Assembly (NCBI GenBank): GCA_027315365.1
Contig: DAHUYF010000206.1
Coordinates: 1 to 52,639 of the forward strand
DNA from: Rhodospirillales bacterium
Lineage (GTDB): Bacteria > Pseudomonadota > Alphaproteobacteria > ATCC43930 > CGMCC-115725
Reading direction: 5' to 3'
Length of the DNA stretch: 52,639 nucleotides
Shown here one piece after another: positions 1-8,512 of this stretch. Both the position numbers and the translations under genes were made by a program. Under the pieces are notes generated by a model. The model worked only from the letters and a program-made list of their open reading frames with translations, made no database searches and was not told the origin of the DNA. How positions within the stretch are numbered: position 1 is the first letter of the stretch; each line of letters starts with the position of its first letter.

Positions 1-105
1 TCGCGGCGGCCGCCCGTCGGCGACGATCGACGATACGGCAACCGACGACACCATGCCATCGCCGCGGCTGACGGCCTATACTCCGCAAAAGAAGGAGCGC
101 GGCGG

Positions 106-1302
106 ATGGCACGCGGCTTTGTCCTGGTCCTGGATTCTCTCGGCATCGGTGCGGCCGGGGATGCGGCCGACTACGGCGACGCCGGCGCCGACACGTTCGG
201 GCATGTCGCGGCCGCCTGTGCCGCCGCCTCCCCCGCTGTCTCGGCGCTGCCCAATCTCGCGCGCTGGGGCCTGTTCGCTGCCGCCGCCGCCAGCACCGGC
301 CGCCGCTCCGTCGCCGCGGATGCGGAGCCGGCACCCATCGCCTCGTGGGGCTATGCCGCCGAATTGAGCCAGGGCAAGGACACCCCGAGCGGGCATTGGG
401 AGATGATGGGGGTTCCCGTCACCTTCGCCTGGGCGCATTTTCCGCCCGGACCGCCGAGCTTTCCCGCGGCGCTCACCGAGGCTCTCATCGCCGGCGGCGG
501 ACTTCCCGGCCTGCTCGGCAATCGTGCCGCCTCCGGAACCGAAATCATTGCCGAACTCGGGGCTGCGCATCTGGCGAGCGGAAAGCCTATTCTCTACACC
601 TCGGCCGACAGCGTGATGCAGATCGCCGCCCATGAGGAGGCCTTCGGCTTGGAGCGCCTGCTGGAGCTGTGCCGGCTCGCCCGCAACCTCGCCGATCCCT
701 ACCGGATTGGCCGGGTGATCGCCCGCCCCTTCCGCGGCGCTCCCGGCAGTTTCCGGCGCACCGCCAACCGGCACGACTACGGTGTCCCGCCGCCGGCGCC
801 AACCCTGCTCGACCGGCTGGAGGAAGCCGGCCGCTTCGTCCAGGGGATCGGCAAGATCTCGGACATCTTCAGCGGACGGGGCATCGCGCGCTCGCTCGCC
901 GCCGTCGATAATGCTGCAGCCTTTGCCGCCCTCCTCGATGCCGTCGCCACGGCCCCCGACGGCAGCCTCGTCCTGGCCAATTTCAACGATTTCGATACGC
1001 TGTTTGGACATCGTCGGGACCTCGGCGGGTATGCCGCCGCGCTTGCCGATTTCGACCACCAGCTGCCGGCTCTGACGGCCCGGTTGCGCCCCGGCGATCT
1101 TGCCGTCATTACCGCCGACCATGGCTGCGATCCGACGTTTCGCGGCACCGATCACACGCGCGAGCATGTACCGGTCCTCGCCTTCGCTCCCGGTGCGCCG
1201 CCCCGTCCGCTCGGGCGCCGGGCCAGTTTCGCCGATATCGGGCAGAGTCTCGCCCGCCATCTCGGAATCCCGCCGCTGCAGCACGGCGCCTCGTGGATCT
1301 GA
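106..1302 (+). CDS. deoB: Phosphopentomutase DeoB
   Basis: Interconverts (deoxy)ribose 1-phosphate and 5-phosphate in cytosolic nucleoside salvage. The 398-residue length is normal for the family. It belongs to the alkaline-phosphatase-like metalloenzyme fold: the N-terminal DSLGIG with metal-ligand Asp10, the GADTFGH motif near residue 28, [10 protein letters not shown] near 90, NRHDYGV near 222, [10 protein letters not shown] near 295 and the C-terminal ADHGCDPT are all present. The ATG at 106 is chosen because AAGGAG (92-97) lies 8 nt upstream. No stop codon separates this frame from the window edge, but the upstream residues do not resemble the family. The neighbouring histidine kinase begins about 60 nt downstream and has no obvious link. 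Confidence 0.95.
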   Translation: MARGFVLVLDSLGIGAAGDAADYGDAGADTFGHVAAACAAASPAVSALPNLARWGLFAAAAASTGRRSVAADAEPAPIASWGYAAELSQGKDTPSGHWEMMGVPVTFAWAHFPPGPPSFPAALTEALIAGGGLPGLLGNRAASGTEIIAELGAAHLASGKPILYTSADSVMQIAAHEEAFGLERLLELCRLARNLADPYRIGRVIARPFRGAPGSFRRTANRHDYGVPPPAPTLLDRLEEAGRFVQGIGKISDIFSGRGIARSLAAVDNAAAFAALLDAVATAPDGSLVLANFNDFDTLFGHRRDLGGYAAALADFDHQLPALTARLRPGDLAVITADHGCDPTFRGTDHTREHVPVLAFAPGAPPRPLGRRASFADIGQSLARHLGIPPLQHGASWI

Positions 1303-1362
1303 TCGCTCAAACGCTCTGTTAATCGTTCTTCCCGTAGATTGGCGCCCGCGAGGAGAGAGCGT

Positions 1363-2769
1363 ATGACGCCATCAACCTTCTTCCGGTTCACCGATTGGTT
1401 CATTCCGCCGGACGCCAAGCTCGATACCGCCGCGCTCAGCCGCTCGCGGATCTTCATTTTTACCCACCTCTTCGGGCCGCTGATGGCCCAGAGCATCAGC
1501 ATCTATCTCTATCTCGCGGACCCCGCTCCCGGCCTGCATTACTGGGTCATCGTCAGTTGCGTCTCAGCGTTCTGGATCCTGCCCTTCGCCCTGAAGCTGA
1601 CGCAGAAGCTCGGTCCGCTGGCGATCATCACCGTTCAGAATCTCACTTTCGTCACCCTGTTCGGCTCCTATGAGTATGGCGGGGTCAGCTCTCCCTTCCT
1701 GCCCTGGCTGCTCATCGACGTGCTGCTCGGCTTCTTCTATCTCGGGGAGCGCCCGCTTCTCCTTGCCGCCCTGTTCACCGCCAATCTCTTCGGCTTTTTC
1801 GTCGCCTATGCGGTGAGCGGCGGCTTTCCCCAGCACATCCCGCTGGAGCAGCTCTCGACCGTCGGCATCATCTCGGTGTGCTCGGCCACCATCTACATGT
1901 CGACGATGGCGATCTACTACGTGAACATCGTCGCGGCGCGCTCGCATTTGGAGCGCGAGGTCCAGCGTCATCGCGACACCGCGGTCGAACTGCGTCGCGC
2001 CAAGGAGGCCGCCGAACGGGCCAGCCGGCAGAAATCCGTATTCCTGGCCAAGATGAGCCACGAATTGCGCACCCCCCTCAACGCCGTCATCGGCTACAGC
2101 GAGATCCTGCTCGAAGACGCGCAGGACAACGCGGGCGGTGGCGATGAGCGCGTCGCCGACGTGAAGCGCATCCACACCGCCGGCAGCCACCTCCTCGCCC
2201 TGGTCAACGATGTGCTCGATCTCTCCAAGGTCGAGGCCGGACGCATGGAGGTCGAGGCGGCGCCGATCGACATCGGCCGCTTCATCGCCGAGGTGGTGTC
2301 GACGGCGCAGTCGCTGGTCGGCCGCAACCGCAACGAACTGCGGGTCACGCGCGCGGCCGGCCTCGGCGCCATGATCGGGGACGCCACCAAGCTGCGTCAG
2401 GTCCTGCTCAATCTCCTCAGCAACGCCGCCAAGTTCACCAGGAACGGCCATATCGGACTCGCCGTGCGGCGCGAACGGGCCGACGAGCGCGACTGGATCA
2501 CTTTCGCGGTGAGCGATACCGGCATCGGCATCGACGGCGACATGCTGGCCAAGCTGTTCACCGCCTTCACCCAGGCCGGCGTGTCGATCCGCAACGAGTA
2601 TGGCGGTACCGGGCTCGGCTTGGCGCTGAGCCGGGGGCTGTGCCGGCTCATGGGCGGCGACATCGCCGTCGACAGCGAGCTCGGCCGCGGCTCCTGCTTC
2701 ACCGTGCGCGTACCGGCGGCGGGCGCCGACGACGCGGCGCTGACCGCGGCGCCGGCCCTCGGCTCCTGA
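1363..2769 (+). CDS. Membrane sensor histidine kinase
   Basis: A 468-residue inner-membrane sensor kinase. Residues about 25-190 hold roughly six hydrophobic membrane helices with no recognisable extracytoplasmic sensor domain. A charged coiled-coil-like linker (about 195-225) leads to the HisKA domain, with the phosphoacceptor His233 in SHELRTPLNAV. The HATPase domain follows with N-box NLLSNAAKF, G1 DTGIGI and G2 GGTGLGLALS. The ATG at 1363 is preferred over an upstream TTG because AGGAGA (1351-1356) sits 6 nt before it. No response regulator is encoded nearby, so the partner is unknown. There is no receiver domain at the C-terminus, so this is not a hybrid kinase. The signal sensed cannot be inferred. 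Confidence 0.9.
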   Translation: MTPSTFFRFTDWFIPPDAKLDTAALSRSRIFIFTHLFGPLMAQSISIYLYLADPAPGLHYWVIVSCVSAFWILPFALKLTQKLGPLAIITVQNLTFVTLFGSYEYGGVSSPFLPWLLIDVLLGFFYLGERPLLLAALFTANLFGFFVAYAVSGGFPQHIPLEQLSTVGIISVCSATIYMSTMAIYYVNIVAARSHLEREVQRHRDTAVELRRAKEAAERASRQKSVFLAKMSHELRTPLNAVIGYSEILLEDAQDNAGGGDERVADVKRIHTAGSHLLALVNDVLDLSKVEAGRMEVEAAPIDIGRFIAEVVSTAQSLVGRNRNELRVTRAAGLGAMIGDATKLRQVLLNLLSNAAKFTRNGHIGLAVRRERADERDWITFAVSDTGIGIDGDMLAKLFTAFTQAGVSIRNEYGGTGLGLALSRGLCRLMGGDIAVDSELGRGSCFTVRVPAAGADDAALTAAPALGS

Positions 2770-2789
2770 GCGGGCGCGGCGCAGTCGGA

Positions 2790-3362
2790 TCAGCACGTCG
2801 GCGCCGTTTCGTGGCGCAGGAACACTAGCCGCGCCGCGCCGTAGCGGCGCTCCTCCAGCAGCGTGAACCCCGCCGGCGCGTCGAATTTCTGCCGCGCCGC
2901 CACCTCGACCACCGTCAGCGCGCCGGCGGCGAGCCAGCCACGCGCCGCGAGCGCGGCCAGCGCTGGCGCCGCGAGGTCCTGGCCATAGGGCGGGTCGAGA
3001 AAGACGAGGCTCGCCGCCGCCGCCGCCGGCGGCGGATTGAGCGCGTCGCCCGGCAGGACCGCCGCGCGCTTCGCCTCGCCCAGCGTCTCGATGTTGGCGC
3101 GCAAGGCGGCGAGCGCCGCGCGGTCCTTCTCGATGAAACTCGCCTGCGCCGCGCCGCGCGACAGCGCCTCGAGACCGAAGGCACCGGTGCCGGCGAAGGC
3201 GTCGAGCACGCGCGCCTCCTCGAAGACCGGGCGATCGGCGAAGCGGCCATGGGCGAGGATGTCGAACAGGGCCTCGCGCGCGCGGTCGCTGGTCGGGCGC
3301 ACGGCGTGCCCTTCGGGTGCGGCCAGCGCGCGGCCGCGATGCCTACCGGCGATGATCCGCAT
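2790..3362 (-). CDS. rsmD: 16S rRNA (guanine966-N2)-methyltransferase RsmD
   Basis: Methylates G966 of 16S rRNA using S-adenosylmethionine during small-subunit assembly. The protein has 190 residues, usual for the family. The start MRIIAGRHRGR is the characteristic RsmD N-terminus, which fixes the ATG at 3362 rather than longer in-frame starts. The SAM-binding motif VLDAFAGTGAFG and the catalytic NPPY-type motif, here DPPY, are present. The gene overlaps the end of rluB by 20 bp and is the last gene of a minus-strand unit (amidotransferase, rluB, rsmD). It converges on the histidine kinase gene with a 20-bp gap and no clear terminator hairpin. Confidence 0.95.
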   Translation of the reverse strand: MRIIAGRHRGRALAAPEGHAVRPTSDRAREALFDILAHGRFADRPVFEEARVLDAFAGTGAFGLEALSRGAAQASFIEKDRAALAALRANIETLGEAKRAAVLPGDALNPPPAAAAASLVFLDPPYGQDLAAPALAALAARGWLAAGALTVVEVAARQKFDAPAGFTLLEERRYGAARLVFLRHETAPTC

Positions 3363-4116
3363 GGCGCCTGGAGCCGGCGGGCGCGCTGGCGCCCAATTGC
3401 TCGCGCAGCACCCGGCGCGGCACCTCCTCGATCGCGCCGCGCGGCAGGTCGCCGAGCTGGAAGGGGCCATAGGCGATGCGGATGAGCCGCGACACCATCA
3501 GGCCTAAATGCTCCATGACGCGGCGGATCTCGCGGTTCTTGCCTTCGTGCAGGCTCAGCGTCAGCCAGGCATTGGTCGCCTGCTGCCGGTCGAGCACGGC
3601 GCGGATGGGTCCGTAGGCGACGCGGTCGATGGTGACGCCTTTTTCGAGCGCGCGGAGACGCTCGGCGTCGATCGCGCCTTGGACGCGCACGCGATAGCGC
3701 CTGAGCCAGCCGCGCGCCGGCAGCTCCAGGTCGCGCGCCAGCGCACCGTCATTGGTGAGCAGCAGCAGCCCCTCCGAATTGAGGTCGAGCCGCCCGACCG
3801 AAATCATCCGCGGCAGCTCCGGCGGCAGCCGCTCGAATACCGTCGGCCGGCCGCGCTCGTCGCGATGCGTGGTGACGAGGCCGGTGGGCTTGTGATAGCG
3901 CCACAGCCGCGCCGGCTCCGCTTCCGGGATCGGCTTGCCGTCGACGCGGATGTCGTGGTCGCCGGCCAAGGCCAGCGCCGGGCTGGTCAGCACCTTGCCG
4001 TCGACCGAGACGCGGCCTTCGGCGATCAGCCGCTCGGCGTCGCGCCGCGAGCACAGCCCGGCGCGCGCCAGCAGCTTGGCGATGCGCTCCCCTTTCGCCG
4101 GCGCGGGCGCGACCAT
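3343..4116 (-). CDS. rluB: 23S rRNA pseudouridine synthase, RluB/RsuA family
   Basis: A 257-residue pseudouridine synthase that isomerises a uridine in large-subunit rRNA. An S4 RNA-binding domain occupies about residues 8-65 (ERIAKLLARAGLCSRRDAE). The catalytic domain carries GRLDLNSEGLLLLTNDG with catalytic Asp111. The KNREIRRVMEHLGL motif near the C-terminus is typical of the RsuA/RluB/RluE/RluF group. RluB is favoured by the S4 domain and the pairing with rsmD, but the exact target base is inferred. The start at 4116 lies 5 nt after the stop of the upstream amidotransferase gene, so the three genes are probably co-transcribed. Confidence 0.88.
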   Translation of the reverse strand: MVAPAPAKGERIAKLLARAGLCSRRDAERLIAEGRVSVDGKVLTSPALALAGDHDIRVDGKPIPEAEPARLWRYHKPTGLVTTHRDERGRPTVFERLPPELPRMISVGRLDLNSEGLLLLTNDGALARDLELPARGWLRRYRVRVQGAIDAERLRALEKGVTIDRVAYGPIRAVLDRQQATNAWLTLSLHEGKNREIRRVMEHLGLMVSRLIRIAYGPFQLGDLPRGAIEEVPRRVLREQLGASAPAGSRRHADHRR

Positions 4117-4121
4117 GGCGC

Positions 4122-4838
4122 TCAACGCTGCGCGGCGGCGATGAAGGCGGCGAACAGGCGGCTGTCGCCTTCGCTGATGAAGTATTCCGGGTGCCATTGC
4201 ACGCCGATGAGAAAGCGCCGGTGCGGATGCTCGATGCCTTCGACGACGCCGTCGGGGGCCACCGCGTCGACGACGAGGCCGGGCGCCAGATCCTTTACCG
4301 CCTGGTGATGCGCCGAATTCACCGGCAGCTCCGCCATGCCGGTGATGCGGCGGAGCTTGGTGCCCTCGCTCACCGCCACCGTATGGCCGGGCTCCGTGCG
4401 CGGATTGGGCTGCTCATGCGCCAGCGCGCCCGCCACTTCGTCGGGGATGTGCTGGATGAGCGTGCCGCCCAGCGCGACGTTGAGCAGCTGCTGGCCGCCG
4501 CAGATGCCGAGCACCGGCTTGTCGACCTCGACCGCGCCGCGGGTGATGGCGAGCTCGAAGGCGGTGCGGCGGTCCTTGGTGGTGACGCTGGCATGGCGCG
4601 TCGCGGCGCCGAACAGCGTCGGGTCGACGTCGAAGGCGCCGCCGGTGACGATGAGCCCGTCGATCAGCGCGAGATAGGCCTCCGCCTGCTCCGGCGCGTG
4701 CGGCAGCAGGATGGGCAGCCCGCCGGCCCGCGTGACCGCGTCGCAATAATTCTCGCGCAGCGCGTACCAGGGATGCGTCTTGGAGTAGCCGCCCGGCGGC
4801 TCGGAATCGAGCGTCAGGCCGATGACCGGATGTGCCAT
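4122..4838 (-). CDS. Class I glutamine amidotransferase-like hydrolase, peptidase C26 (PuuD-like)
   Basis: A 238-residue gamma-glutamyl hydrolase-type protein. The family includes gamma-glutamyl-GABA hydrolase of putrescine breakdown. The nucleophile is Cys113 in GICGGQQ and the rest of the catalytic triad is His216 and Glu218 in QWHPE. The IVTGGAFDVDP loop is typical of the C26 group. The start MAHPVIGLT at 4838 follows family practice. It is the first gene of the unit that continues into rluB and rsmD. No other polyamine genes are present, so the substrate is uncertain and the puuD symbol is withheld. Confidence 0.85.
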   Translation of the reverse strand: MAHPVIGLTLDSEPPGGYSKTHPWYALRENYCDAVTRAGGLPILLPHAPEQAEAYLALIDGLIVTGGAFDVDPTLFGAATRHASVTTKDRRTAFELAITRGAVEVDKPVLGICGGQQLLNVALGGTLIQHIPDEVAGALAHEQPNPRTEPGHTVAVSEGTKLRRITGMAELPVNSAHHQAVKDLAPGLVVDAVAPDGVVEGIEHPHRRFLIGVQWHPEYFISEGDSRLFAAFIAAAQR

Positions 4839-4920
4839 GCGCGGAACCTTGCGCCGAAGCGCGTTAACGAAGCTTGAGCGGCGGCGATCCTAGGCGGCGG
4901 CCCGACCCGTCGCAAGCCGC

Positions 4921-5370
4921 TCAGTCCTTGCACTTCTCGTACCACGGCACCCGGTGGTTGTTGGCGAGCACGACGCCGTCCTCCATGATCGGGGCGCCGC
5001 CATCGATCCAGGAACGCAGCCCGCGCTGCCGGCCGTCGCGCATCTCCAGCACGAGATGGACGGTGCGCTCTTCGTAGAGATAGTCGAGCTCGAGCTGGTC
5101 GGGCGCGACGCGGCTCGCGCCCGAGAACGGCGTGCCGGTGCCGTGTGCCGCCCCTTCGACCAGCTCGCGCGTCACGCCGCCATCCGCGGTGGCGGCATAG
5201 AGGATGCGCGGCGCCTGCGCGCTTGCCGGCTTGCTGCAATCGCGCGCCCAGCTGCCGAGCAGGCCGAACTCGCCGGCCACCTGTTGCAGGTCCTGCGCGC
5301 CCTCGCTGCGGGGCGGGAACAGCAGCGCCAGTCCGACGGCGGCGGCGGCGAGTAAGGGTCGGCGGATCAT
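4921..5370 (-). CDS. Exported protein of unknown function
   Basis: A 149-residue protein with a cleavable-looking signal peptide (MIRRPLLAAAAVGLALLF, cleavage likely around residues 22-25), so it is probably periplasmic. The mature part begins with an LGSWARDCSKP segment and has two cysteines, one there and one in the C-terminal YEKCKD, which could form a disulfide. Similar short exported proteins with this N-terminal segment are known as uncharacterised proteins in alphaproteobacteria; this is from memory, not a search. The ATG at 5370 is chosen because the signal peptide begins there. It is divergent from the thioesterase-tadA pair. Confidence 0.7.
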   Translation of the reverse strand: MIRRPLLAAAAVGLALLFPPRSEGAQDLQQVAGEFGLLGSWARDCSKPASAQAPRILYAATADGGVTRELVEGAAHGTGTPFSGASRVAPDQLELDYLYEERTVHLVLEMRDGRQRGLRSWIDGGAPIMEDGVVLANNHRVPWYEKCKD

Positions 5371-5469
5371 GGCAAAGGCTCCCAGGGTGCCTGACGACGG
5401 CGGCATGCTAGACTGGCGACGGTTCAAACACCATGGCCGCACCGGCCGAGGCAAGGAGTGTCCGCCGCG

Positions 5470-5892
5470 ATGGCCGAGCCGCGCATCATCGAACGCGATC
5501 TCCCCGTGCGCACCTACGACATCGATTTCGCCGGCATCGTCAGCAACATCGTCTATATCCGCTGGCTCGAGGATCTGCGCCTGGCGATGATGGAAGAGGC
5601 CTATCCCATCGCCCGGGCGCTGGCCGAGGATGTGGCGCCGATCCTGCTCGAGACCCGCATCGTCTATGAGCGGCCGGTCACCATCCACGACGCGCTCAAG
5701 GGCCGCATGTGGGTGACGGCGATGGGGCGGATCAAATGGCATCTCGCCGCCGAATTCGTCGCCGGCGGTGCGATTTGCGCACGGGCTGAGCAGACCGGCC
5801 TCTTCATTCGCCTCTCGACCCGCCGGCCGATCGCGCCGCCGGCGACGCTGCGCCAACGCTTCGCGCCCGAGACCGAGACGGTGCGGCGATGA
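5470..5892 (+). CDS. Hotdog-fold acyl-CoA thioesterase, 4HBT/YbgC-like
   Basis: A 140-residue hotdog-fold protein. The segment VRTYDIDFAGIVSNIVYIRW matches the 4-hydroxybenzoyl-CoA thioesterase/YbgC signature with its active-site Asp (DIDFAGIV). It probably hydrolyses acyl-CoA thioesters in the cytoplasm; the substrate is unknown. The ATG at 5470 is preferred over the GTG at 5458, because AAGGAG (5453-5458) would overlap the GTG but is correctly placed 11 nt before the ATG. The stop overlaps the tadA start by 4 nt (ATGA), so the two genes are translationally coupled. Confidence 0.82.
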   Translation: MAEPRIIERDLPVRTYDIDFAGIVSNIVYIRWLEDLRLAMMEEAYPIARALAEDVAPILLETRIVYERPVTIHDALKGRMWVTAMGRIKWHLAAEFVAGGAICARAEQTGLFIRLSTRRPIAPPATLRQRFAPETETVRR

Positions 5893-6347
5893 AGGGCGGA
5901 CGGCCGGGTCTGATGGCGCTGGCGCTCGCCGAGGCGGAGCGTGGCGCCTCGCGCGGCGAGGTGCCGGTGGGGGCGGTGGTGGTCGAGGCCGGCAGCGGCG
6001 CGGTGCTGGCGCGGTCGGGCAACCGCACCGAGGAGCTTGCCGATCCCACCGCGCATGCCGAGATGCTGGCGCTGCGCGCGGCCGCCGCCTTGCGCGGCGC
6101 GGCGCGGCTCGAGGATTGCGATCTCTACGTCACGCTCGAGCCCTGCGCCATGTGCGCCGCGGCGATCTCGCTGGCACGCATCCGCCGGCTCTATTTCGGC
6201 GCCTACGATCCCAAGGGCGGCGCGGTCGAACACGGCCCGCGTTTCTTCATGCAGCCGACCTGCCATCACCGGCCGGATGTCTATGGCGGCATCGACGAGC
6301 GCCGCGCCGCGGCGCTGCTCAGGGATTTCTTTCGCGAGCGGCGATAG
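5889..6347 (+). CDS. tadA: tRNA-specific adenosine deaminase TadA
   Basis: A 152-residue zinc deaminase that converts adenosine 34 to inosine in tRNA-Arg(ACG). The zinc site and catalytic Glu are intact: His56-Ala-Glu58 in the HAE motif and Cys86/Cys89 in PCAMC. The following ISLARIRRLYFGAYDPKGGA segment is typical of TadA. The start overlaps the thioesterase stop by 4 nt. The stop ends one base before the stop of the convergent methyltransferase gene, leaving no space for a terminator. Confidence 0.93.
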   Translation: MKGGRPGLMALALAEAERGASRGEVPVGAVVVEAGSGAVLARSGNRTEELADPTAHAEMLALRAAAALRGAARLEDCDLYVTLEPCAMCAAAISLARIRRLYFGAYDPKGGAVEHGPRFFMQPTCHHRPDVYGGIDERRAAALLRDFFRERR

Positions 6348-6348
6348 C

Positions 6349-7203
6349 CTACCGCCACTTCTCCAGTCGGCGCAGGCCGATGCGGGCGAGGTTCATCGTG
6401 CCGGCGTGGAAGCCCAGGACCAGCAGTCCGAGATACTTCTTGTAGCGCTCGACCGTCTCGGCGCCGACCAGCGCCTCGGCCGCGGCGCGCTGCGCCTTGA
6501 GGCGGCTCAGCCAAGCGCGCGCGGTGCGGGCGTAATGCGCGCGGTCCTGGCGCAGCTGCTCGATCTCGAACAGCCCTTGCGCCGCTGAGACGATCTCGGT
6601 GAGATGCGGCAGGTCCGATTCCGGAAATATGTGCTCGGCGAAGAACCGGCTGAAATCGCGCCGGTCGGCGTTCTCGTAGGTGATCGTCTGCAGCGACAGC
6701 CTGCCGCCCGGCGCCAGCGCCTCATGGCAGAAGGTGAAGAACGCGCGATAGCCGGCGAGCTTCTCCGCCGGGCTCTGGTCGAGGCGGGCGAAATGCTCGA
6801 AGGCGCCGATCGAGACGATGGCGTCATAGGTCGCGCCGGGCCGATGCTCGGCCCAGCCTTCCAGCCGGGCCTCGACGCGCGGGCGGCCGTTCGCCTCGAT
6901 CAAGCGTTGCTGCGCCGCGCTCAGCGTCAGCCCGACTGCCTGGGCCACGCCGTGCCGCTCCGTTGCGCGACGCAGCAGCGCGCCCCAGCCGCAGCCGATA
7001 TCGAGCAGGCGGCGCACGCCCTGCGCGCCGCAGCGCGCCAGGTGCCAGTCGATCTTGCGCAGCTGCGCCGCGTGCAGATCCTCCTCGCCCTCCCAGAGGG
7101 CGCAGGAATATGTCCGGCTCTCGTCGAGCCACAGCGCATAGAACTCGTCGCCGATATCGTAATGGCGCTGGATCGCGGCGGCCGACGCGCCGGGCCCGCT
7201 CAT
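6349..7203 (-). CDS. SAM-dependent methyltransferase, cyclopropane/mycolic acid synthase-like
   Basis: A 284-residue protein of the cyclopropane fatty acid / mycolic acid cyclopropane synthase family, which adds a methylene or methyl from SAM to a lipid double bond. It has HYDIGDEFY (14-22), Cys34 in TYSCALW, the SAM motif LDIGCGWG (67-74), GAFEHF with Glu136, and HYARTARAW near the C-terminus. The length and IGAFEHF motif are closer to mycobacterial CmaA/MmaA enzymes (about 287 residues, acting on ACP-linked chains) than to E. coli Cfa (about 380 residues, acting on membrane phospholipid). The usual HTI motif reads QTI (Gln172). It is the last gene of the FAAL operon and overlaps the ACP gene by 4 nt, suggesting an ACP-bound substrate (inference). 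Confidence 0.85.
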   Translation of the reverse strand: MSGPGASAAAIQRHYDIGDEFYALWLDESRTYSCALWEGEEDLHAAQLRKIDWHLARCGAQGVRRLLDIGCGWGALLRRATERHGVAQAVGLTLSAAQQRLIEANGRPRVEARLEGWAEHRPGATYDAIVSIGAFEHFARLDQSPAEKLAGYRAFFTFCHEALAPGGRLSLQTITYENADRRDFSRFFAEHIFPESDLPHLTEIVSAAQGLFEIEQLRQDRAHYARTARAWLSRLKAQRAAAEALVGAETVERYKKYLGLLVLGFHAGTMNLARIGLRRLEKWR

Positions 7204-7535
7204 GGGCGCGACGCCGCCGGCAGCCGGAGGCGGCGCGTCAGCAGCAGGCGACGCCGCTCGTCCGCGGCGAGCGCTCGCGCCAGTGCCCGGATCGAGGGGT
7301 GGTCGCTCGCCAGCACCGGGTCGAGCTCGACGCCCAGCCACTCTTCGAGATCGCCGATCATCCCGACCGAGGCCAGGGAATCGAGCCCGTACCGGTCGAA
7401 GCTGGTGTCGTCGTCGATCTCTTCCAGCGGGATCTCGAGAAGCTCGGCGAGGTAGCCGCGCATCCAGCCCGCGATCTCGCGCTCGATTGCCGCGGCGCCG
7501 GGATCCGCGGCGCGTTCGCTCATCATGCTGTCCAC
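7200..7535 (-). CDS. Stand-alone acyl carrier protein
   Basis: A phosphopantetheine-binding carrier protein. The attachment serine is in YGLDSLASV (Ser53 from the start used here), inside helical segments like those of PKS-type ACPs found next to fatty acyl-AMP ligases. The start is ambiguous. GTG at 7535 has AAAGGAG 8 nt upstream. GTG at 7559 would give 119 residues and a 4-nt overlap with the desaturase stop. ATG codons also lie at 7526 and 7523. The stop overlaps the methyltransferase start by 4 nt. Its place inside the FAAL operon implies it carries the acyl chain activated by the ligase and presents it to the desaturases and methyltransferase. It is too divergent and too isolated to be the housekeeping AcpP. 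Confidence 0.88.
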   Translation of the reverse strand: MDSMMSERAADPGAAAIEREIAGWMRGYLAELLEIPLEEIDDDTSFDRYGLDSLASVGMIGDLEEWLGVELDPVLASDHPSIRALARALAADERRRLLLTRRLRLPAASRP

Positions 7536-7555
7536 CGCTGCCTCTCCTTTCTCGC

Positions 7556-8512
7556 TCACGCTTCACCGCGCCGCCGTGCGGCGAGCGCGGCCGGTGTCGG
7601 CGCATGTATGTCCCAGGCGAGGCCGCACCGCTCGAGCAACCGGATGACCAGGCCGCTGATGTCGATCTGCCACCATTCGAAGCTGAGCACCGCCGCGCGA
7701 GGGAAGCCATGATGGTTGTTGTGCCAGCCTTCGCCCAGCGTCGGCAGCGCGATCCAGATATTATTGGTGCTGCGGTCGCCGGACAGGTAGTCGCGGCGGC
7801 CCGCGGCATGCGCCAGCGAGGTGATCCACCAGATGATGTTGTGGACGGCGAAGAGGCGGATCAGTCCGCCCCAGACCAGCCCCTCCGCCGCGCCCAGCGC
7901 GCTTTGTGCGATGAGCCCGCTCAGCGCCGCGGGCAGCACTAGGCCGAGCGCGATCCAGGCGTAATAGCGGCGGTTGATCCACATCAGCCGGCGGTCGGCC
8001 AGCAGGTCGCGCGCATAGTAGTTGGCGTTCGGCACGGGATGCCGCACCGTCCAGCCGATATAGGCGTGAAGCAGCCCCTTGATGCGCTGGAAGGCCGAGC
8101 TGCCCGCGAGGTTCGGCGAATGCGGGTCGCCCGGCCGGTCGGAGAATTCATGATGCAGCCGGTGCAGCGCCACCCAGAATACCACCGGCCCCTGCGCCGC
8201 CATGCAGCCGAGGATCGCCAGCGCCGCCCGCGTGGCCGGGGTCGCCTGGAAGGCGCGGTGGGCGAAATGGCGGTGGAATCCGACGGTGACGCCGAGCCCG
8301 ATCGCTAGGAAGAATCCGGCGAAGATGCCGAGATCGAGTGCCGAGACCGGCCGATCCAGGATCGCCAGCAGGGAAGCGGCGAGGAGGCCGGCGATGCCGG
8401 CGAGCGTGGCCACCGCGGAATGCAGATGCTGCGAGCGGCGCAGGCGCCGGTCGTTGATCACGCGACCGATCTTGCCGCGGCGCGGTGCCCCGGCGCTGTC
8501 GGTCACGCTCAC
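7556..8512 (-). CDS. Membrane fatty acid desaturase, Delta9/SCD-like (second in operon)
   Basis: A 318-residue integral-membrane diiron desaturase. All histidine boxes are intact: His80/His85 (HRHFAH), His117/His120/His121 (HRLHH) and His264/His267/His268 (HNNHH). GDPHSP follows the second box, as in bacterial acyl-CoA/acyl-ACP Delta9 desaturases. Hydrophobic helices flank the boxes (about 32-52, 61-79, 182-203). The GTG at 8512 overlaps the upstream desaturase stop by 4 nt (GTGA); a second GTG follows at 8506. The family includes the desaturase/acetylenases of terminal-alkyne pathways (JamB, TtuB, Cay), which sequence alone cannot distinguish. It resembles the upstream desaturase throughout and is probably an ancient paralogue. 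Confidence 0.87.
   Translation of the reverse strand: MSVTDSAGAPRRGKIGRVINDRRLRRSQHLHSAVATLAGIAGLLAASLLAILDRPVSALDLGIFAGFFLAIGLGVTVGFHRHFAHRAFQATPATRAALAILGCMAAQGPVVFWVALHRLHHEFSDRPGDPHSPNLAGSSAFQRIKGLLHAYIGWTVRHPVPNANYYARDLLADRRLMWINRRYYAWIALGLVLPAALSGLIAQSALGAAEGLVWGGLIRLFAVHNIIWWITSLAHAAGRRDYLSGDRSTNNIWIALPTLGEGWHNNHHGFPRAAVLSFEWWQIDISGLVIRLLERCGLAWDIHAPTPAALAARRRGEA

Noticed and set aside
1-105. Tail of a gene upstream of deoB
   Set aside because: One frame ends at a TGA at 69-71, but 22 Arg/Ala-rich codons give no family evidence.
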